NCBI GenBank assembly: GCA_946885755.1
Contig: CAMPHB010000010.1
Span: 1 to 13,114 of the forward strand
Length of the DNA stretch: 13,114 nucleotides
Origin: an uncultured Methylophaga sp.
Lineage (GTDB): Bacteria > Pseudomonadota > Gammaproteobacteria > Nitrosococcales > Methylophagaceae
Reading direction: 5' to 3'
Below are positions 7,549-13,114 of this stretch, piece after piece. The notes beneath the pieces were generated by a model. The model was not told where the DNA came from and ran no database searches. It saw nothing but the letters and a program-made list of their open reading frames with translations. A program made the translations under genes and the position numbers. Each line of letters begins with the position of its first letter. Position 1 is the stretch's first letter.

Positions 7549-8998
7549 ATTGGCTCCGTTTGCGTGATTTACGGGCTGGCTTTTCCGGCGGACCACACTG
7601 GTTTTTTTGGCGCAGGGTAGTGCCTTCTGCGGTTTGTTTGCTTAAATCTTCTTCGCTGAATTGCACTGCCGTGCCCCAGCGCAATGGTTCATCCTGCGTG
7701 TAACGCTTGCCCAGTTGCCAGGCAATTTCAGCGCGCGCCAGTTCAACACCTAGATAAAACGCATGGCCGCTGTCACCATCAACGGCAAGGTGCGGATAAA
7801 AGGCAAACGGATCGGTATCCTGCCGGATACCGTCCCGATTAAACAAAAACACCCCGGAAGCGCTGGTTTTGATCCGATAATTGGGATCTTTAACCGTTTT
7901 ATATAGATCCTCAATTTCACTATCGCTGTCCGGAAACGGCCGCCGGTCATGATGGATCAGCAAATCACCGGTAATATCGCGGGGCAGACTGTTATCCTGC
8001 TGCGCGGCATACATCATACGCCGGGCAATATCGGCTTCACGAATAGCATTTCGCGCGTGCGGGCTGACTTCGGTGGCCAGCACATGGCTGATATTCAGCT
8101 CCGAAATAATGCCAAATAACAGCGCATTAACACCACTGGAATCGGCATCGGTCAGCTCGGTTAAATTGCCCACGCCCATCATGATAGGTGCATCGGGATA
8201 ACGCTGACGCAGTGCATGGTAACGGGTGATGGACTCGGTAAAACCAAAATGAATCGGATCCAGAATCGGATCGGCGATCCATGGTTTGCCGAGATTTTCC
8301 ATCGTTTCAATCGCGCGTTCCAATGAGGCCAGCGAGCCCATATGGGCTGGCGCCGGTACTAAAATCGGCACGGCATCGGTTTCTTTGGCTAAATCAATGG
8401 TGTCTTCACTAAGGCTCAGTAAAAAGTCCGCGCCGGCATGCGCCCCACGGCGCAGATCCTCAATTGATAGTGAGTCTACACTCACCTTGAATCCATTATC
8501 ATGCAATGCCTGGATGGCGTCTTCCATGTGCGGAAATGGCTCTTCCGGCAGGCAGCCGATATCAATGACATTGGCACCGTTGTCTGCATAATAACGGGCC
8601 CGTTCGACAATACTATCGATACTGCGCTGCGGGGCATCAACAATTTCAGCAAAGATCTGCACCGTATACTGACTCATATCCACGGCTTTTTTGGCCCGCC
8701 CGAAAAACAGCGGCAGGTCTTTGATTTCTTCCGGACCACGCTCCACCGGTTTGCCCAGCTGTTCACTCAGCGACTTTAAATCACCGCGGCAGCGGCCGGG
8801 CACGATGATCCTGTCACAATCCTGATAATCCGCCGGCTGCAACCGCCGGCCAATCATTTTGTCGGTCATTAATGCCGCCACCGACACACCCAACTGATGC
8901 ACCCGGTAGTCAAACGGCAACGGCTGCATTTGCTGCAGCACCTTATGCACACTGGGCTCAGCCAGTTTGCCGGTCAGGAACAGGATTTTTTCAGCCAT
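7529..8998 (-). CDS. Dihydropteroate-synthase-like protein with N-terminal DUF6513-type domain
   Basis: A protein of 489 residues. The N-terminal 105 or so residues (MAEKILFLTGKLAEPSV... and VPGRCRGDL) match the domain seen ahead of the pterin-binding domain in archaeal and methylotroph proteins. A pterin-binding TIM barrel follows (about 112-350), with ANVIDIGCLPEEPF (142-155), VSVDSL (172-177), WIADPILDPIHFGF (240-253) and MMGVGNLTELTDADS (273-287). A C-terminal region of about 100 residues completes it. Such proteins are thought to join the pterin to the arylamine-ribose precursor in tetrahydromethanopterin synthesis, replacing folate-type DHPS. That role is inference here. The start at 8998 is the MAEKILFL methionine, whose ATG overlaps the upstream flavoprotein stop as ATGGCTGA; the open frame reaches back to 9079, but the extra residues lie inside the flavoprotein gene. 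Odd feature: the tail repeats QCGPP twice (467-471, 483-487) within a Lys/Arg-rich stretch. Confidence 0.85.
   Translation of the reverse strand: MAEKILFLTGKLAEPSVHKVLQQMQPLPFDYRVHQLGVSVAALMTDKMIGRRLQPADYQDCDRIIVPGRCRGDLKSLSEQLGKPVERGPEEIKDLPLFFGRAKKAVDMSQYTVQIFAEIVDAPQRSIDSIVERARYYADNGANVIDIGCLPEEPFPHMEDAIQALHDNGFKVSVDSLSIEDLRRGAHAGADFLLSLSEDTIDLAKETDAVPILVPAPAHMGSLASLERAIETMENLGKPWIADPILDPIHFGFTESITRYHALRQRYPDAPIMMGVGNLTELTDADSSGVNALLFGIISELNISHVLATEVSPHARNAIREADIARRMMYAAQQDNSLPRDITGDLLIHHDRRPFPDSDSEIEDLYKTVKDPNYRIKTSASGVFLFNRDGIRQDTDPFAFYPHLAVDGDSGHAFYLGVELARAEIAWQLGKRYTQDEPLRWGTAVQFSEEDLSKQTAEGTTLRQKNQCGPPEKPARKSRKRSQCGPPKK
7554..7557 (-). promoter_or_regulatory. Ribosome-binding site that decides the DUF447 start
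   Basis: Read on the minus strand, GGAG stands five bases before GTG at 7548-7546. The site lies inside the last codons of the upstream dihydropteroate-synthase-like gene, where it encodes part of the Arg-Ser of the RSQCGPPKK tail. Confidence 0.6.
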
Positions 8999-9551
8999 GG
9001 GCTGTGTGAATTTCATCCAGACGGGCTTTGAGCGCCTGTTTAAGGGCTTGCGATGTCTCAACCACGGTCGTGGCCTCAAATTGCTTTAAAGTCTCGGTAT
9101 GCGCCAAATCAACCTGTCTGGGCCACAGTCTGACGATACGATCCGGTGCCGGGGTGTCGACCTCCTGCTCGGTGTCACAGGCCAGCACAATACTCGGCAC
9201 CCGGCATTTACCGGCCTGAGCATAGACATTGGTCACCAGTGTGTCAGAAATCCCCAACACCATTTTGGCCACGGTATTGGAAGTGGCCGGTGCCACCACC
9301 AGCGTATGGTAATCTCCGCGATAAAATAAGCCGACCGGCGGCGCACTGGCAGCCCGGTCATGATAATAACGGCTGCTACTATTCAGCGCTTTGGGGTCAT
9401 GACCATACATCCGCAGCACTTCTTCACCGGCGCGGCTGTAAAACAAATCCACCTCGTCGAGCTCGCGGATAATTTCCAGACATTCTTCAAGATAATGTCC
9501 GGAACCGGTCACCGCCCAGGCGAGGCGAGGTCGATCAGGCCGTGCTTGCAT
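8991..9551 (-). CDS. Archaeal-type flavoprotein, likely dihydromethanopterin reductase (DmrB/AfpA-like)
   Basis: A protein of 186 residues of the flavoprotein superfamily that also includes phosphopantothenoylcysteine decarboxylases and UbiX. The visible FMN-binding motifs are AWAVTGSGHYLEEC (11-24) and VVAPATSNTVAKMVLGISD (85-103), followed by TNVYAQAGK. There is no ferredoxin-like cysteine cluster, unlike the methanogen DmrB form. Bacterial DmrB/AfpA proteins encoded in tetrahydromethanopterin clusters reduce dihydromethanopterin or are suspected to. The three downstream genes belong to that same pathway, which favours this over a CoA-synthesis role, and no CoaB domain is fused. It is the first gene of the minus-strand operon and overlaps the next gene by 8 bp. 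Its Shine-Dalgarno is weak (ACGAGA about 10 bases upstream). Confidence 0.75.
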   Translation of the reverse strand: MQARPDRPRLAWAVTGSGHYLEECLEIIRELDEVDLFYSRAGEEVLRMYGHDPKALNSSSRYYHDRAASAPPVGLFYRGDYHTLVVAPATSNTVAKMVLGISDTLVTNVYAQAGKCRVPSIVLACDTEQEVDTPAPDRIVRLWPRQVDLAHTETLKQFEATTVVETSQALKQALKARLDEIHTAHG

Positions 9552-9693
9552 GCTGGCATCTCGTTTACTGTTAAACCGTAAATTTTGCCAGACTCGGCAT
9601 CGCTAGTAAAAATTAACATAGGTCGTCAAAACCTAATGCGCTAGAATAAACGCTATAAATACATTGCAACGGATTGATTGGAGTCTTGAATCT
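9552..9693. promoter_or_regulatory. Divergent control region between the flavoprotein operon and the NADH dehydrogenase gene
   Basis: These 142 bp, AT-rich in the middle, must hold the promoters for both directions. Rightwards, TATAAA (9654-9659) and TAGAAT (9642-9647) are possible -10 elements, but neither has a good -35 at 16-18 bp. GGAG (9680-9683) is the ribosome-binding site of the NADH dehydrogenase gene, ten bases before its ATG. Leftwards, TTGACG (minus strand, 9629-9624) resembles a -35 element, but the best -10 match is weak and at short spacing. I saw no riboswitch or long inverted repeat. Confidence 0.45.
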
Positions 9694-11007
9694 ATGTCAA
9701 ATGCAGTCCCGAAAATTGTCGTCGTCGGTGGCGGAGCGGGTGGTCTGGAACTGGTCACCAAACTCGGTAAGAAGCTCGGTAAAAAAAATAAAGCCCAGGT
9801 CACGCTGGTTGACAGCACCCATACCCATATCTGGAAACCATTACTGCATGAAGTCGCCGCCGGTACGCTGGATTCGCATGAAGATGAGATCGAGTATTTA
9901 AGCCAGGCAATGTGCAGCGGTTTTCGTTTTCGTCTCGGTCGCATGGATGGTCTGGATCGGCAGAAAAAACAGATTTCACTGGCCCCAACTTATAACGAAG
10001 ATGGCCTGGAAATCATTCCACGGCGCAGTTTTGACTATGATTATCTGGTGATTGCCGTTGGCAGTATCAGCCATGATTTTGGAATTAAAGGCGTACGTGA
10101 TCACTGTCTGTTTCTCGATACCACCAAACAGGCTGAAGCTTTCCAGAAACAGCTGTTGCAATCCTATTTGCGCGCCCATACCCAGGGCCGGCCACTGGAT
10201 GAAGGCCAGTTAAATATCGCGATTGTCGGCGCTGGTGCGACCGGTGTTGAGCTTTGTGCACAGTTGCATGAAGTATCGCATTTGCTGACCGCTTACGGCC
10301 TCGATGAAGTTAACCCGCATGATGTGAAACTGACGCTGATCGAAGCGGCGGATCGTATTTTGCCGGGCCTGCCGGAAAATATTTCCGATGCCGCCGTCAA
10401 AGAGCTGCGCGAACTGGGCGTTGAGGTGCTGGCAGGAGAGCGGGTGATTGAAGTCACCGAATCCGGCATTAAAACCCAAAGCGGCAAAGTTATACCGTCA
10501 GCTATCAAAGTCTGGGCCGCCGGCATTAAAGCGCCTGAGTTTTTGAAAGATATTGATGGCCTTGAAACCAACTGGATGAACCAACTGGTCGTCCGGCAAA
10601 CACTGCAAACCAGTCTTGATGACGATATTTATGCCATCGGTGATTGTGCCGCCTGCAAATGGCTGGGTCAGGAACAAAATGTGCCGCCAAGAGCGCAGGC
10701 TGCGCATCAGATGGCTTCGCTGGTCTATAAATCCATCGTTAACCGGATGAAAGGCAAACCCATACCCGAATACCATTATCATGATTATGGTTCGCTGGTT
10801 TCGCTGGGCCGCTACGGCACCGTCGGTAATTTAATGGGCAATCTCAGCCGTGGCAGCATGATGATTGAGGGGCTGATGGCGCGGATGATGTATTTGTCCC
10901 TGTACAAGATGCATCAGACAGCTTTGTTCGGTCCGTTTCGGGTTGTGATGTTGTCTTTGTCGCATTTATTCCGACGCAGTGTCCATCCTAAAATCAAACT
11001 GCACTGA
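9694..11007 (+). CDS. ndh: Type II NADH:quinone oxidoreductase (NDH-2)
   Basis: A flavoprotein of 437 residues that passes electrons from NADH to the quinone pool without pumping protons, at the inner face of the cytoplasmic membrane. The FAD-binding dinucleotide fold is at the N-terminus (VVVGGGAGGLEL, 9-20), the NADH-binding fold is at about 174-190 (IAIVGAGATGVEL), the second FAD motif is IYAIGDCA (312-319), and PPRAQAAHQ (331-339) matches the quinone-site AQxAxQ pattern. The last 50 residues contain amphipathic or hydrophobic stretches that would anchor it to the membrane. I chose ATG at 9694 (MSNAVPKIVVVGG), with GGAG ten bases upstream, over an upstream in-frame TTG at 9664. It is divergent from the flavoprotein operon and convergent with gyrB. 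A sulfide:quinone reductase is unlikely, because the paired active-site cysteines of that family are not evident. Confidence 0.93.
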   Translation: MSNAVPKIVVVGGGAGGLELVTKLGKKLGKKNKAQVTLVDSTHTHIWKPLLHEVAAGTLDSHEDEIEYLSQAMCSGFRFRLGRMDGLDRQKKQISLAPTYNEDGLEIIPRRSFDYDYLVIAVGSISHDFGIKGVRDHCLFLDTTKQAEAFQKQLLQSYLRAHTQGRPLDEGQLNIAIVGAGATGVELCAQLHEVSHLLTAYGLDEVNPHDVKLTLIEAADRILPGLPENISDAAVKELRELGVEVLAGERVIEVTESGIKTQSGKVIPSAIKVWAAGIKAPEFLKDIDGLETNWMNQLVVRQTLQTSLDDDIYAIGDCAACKWLGQEQNVPPRAQAAHQMASLVYKSIVNRMKGKPIPEYHYHDYGSLVSLGRYGTVGNLMGNLSRGSMMIEGLMARMMYLSLYKMHQTALFGPFRVVMLSLSHLFRRSVHPKIKLH

Positions 11008-11025
11008 TTGTCCTGTGTTGGATAT

Positions 11026-11051
11026 AAAAAAGGCCCGAAAGGGCCTTTTTT
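11026..11051. terminator. Bidirectional Rho-independent terminator between ndh and gyrB
   Basis: AAAAAAGGCCC (11026-11036), loop GAAA, then GGGCCTTTTTT (11041-11051) form a perfect 11-bp stem. The GC core is followed by a T-run on either strand, so it can end both the rightward ndh transcript (19 bp after its stop) and the leftward gyrB transcript (19 bp after its stop). Confidence 0.95.
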
Positions 11052-11069
11052 ATTGCTTTAGCAGCAGCA

Positions 11070-13114
<2,045 letters not shown>

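Noticed and set aside
8999..9079. N-terminal extension of the DHPS-like gene to 9079
   Set aside because: The extra 27 residues lie inside the flavoprotein gene, are Arg/Pro-rich and unlike the family. The MAEKILFL start at 8998 gives the expected N-terminus and an ATGGCTGA overlap.
9664..9693. TTG start for the NADH dehydrogenase at 9664
   Set aside because: It adds ten non-conserved residues and lacks a ribosome-binding site; ATG at 9694 has GGAG upstream and gives the usual N-terminus just before the FAD motif.

Overview
The window looks like chromosomal core DNA from a gammaproteobacterium that grows on one-carbon compounds (a methylotroph or methanotroph). The gammaproteobacterial part rests on the envC-ctp pair, the divergent metR/metE pair and a GyrB that reads like the Escherichia coli protein almost throughout. 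The C1 part rests on four overlapping genes of the archaeal-type methanopterin/methanofuran cofactor set, which bacteria keep mainly for formaldehyde oxidation through tetrahydromethanopterin. The genus cannot be fixed by reading; Methylophaga or a Methylococcales member would fit. I see no mobile element, CRISPR array, tRNA or rRNA, and no gap over 150 bp.

Layout. (1) Positions 1-2987, plus strand: the 3' end of envC, a carboxyl-terminal processing protease (ctp), a DJ-1/YajL-like protein and a two-receiver response-regulator protein. They are spaced 6-21 bp apart and probably form one operon. (2) Positions 2988-6252: metR on the minus strand and metE on the plus strand, divergent from a 91-bp control region that holds a near-consensus MetR box, a 10-bp palindrome and a good metE ribosome-binding site. 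(3) Positions 6249-9551, minus strand: an operon transcribed from 9551 leftwards, made of an archaeal-type flavoprotein (DmrB/AfpA-like), a dihydropteroate-synthase-like protein, a DUF447 FMN-binding-like protein and MfnB, with every junction overlapping. (4) Positions 9694-11007, plus strand: a type II NADH dehydrogenase. (5) A bidirectional terminator, then the 3' five-sixths of gyrB on the minus strand, running off the right edge.

How the parts may work together. Region 1 joins cell-envelope work (activation of septal amidases, periplasmic proteolysis) to a stress-type DJ-1 protein and an output-less double receiver whose first receiver lacks the phospho-acceptor Asp. Region 2 makes methionine without cobalamin, under LysR control with homocysteine the likely signal. 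Region 3 supplies steps of tetrahydromethanopterin and methanofuran-type cofactor synthesis. NDH-2 re-oxidises NADH at the quinone pool.

Points to revisit: the degenerate receiver; the compact archaeal-like cofactor operon; the duplicated QCGPP tail on the dihydropteroate-synthase-like protein, whose codons also carry the ribosome-binding site and likely GTG start of the next gene; a perfect 11-bp inverted repeat inside the last codons of mfnB, just past metE; and two convergent gene pairs with no intergenic space.
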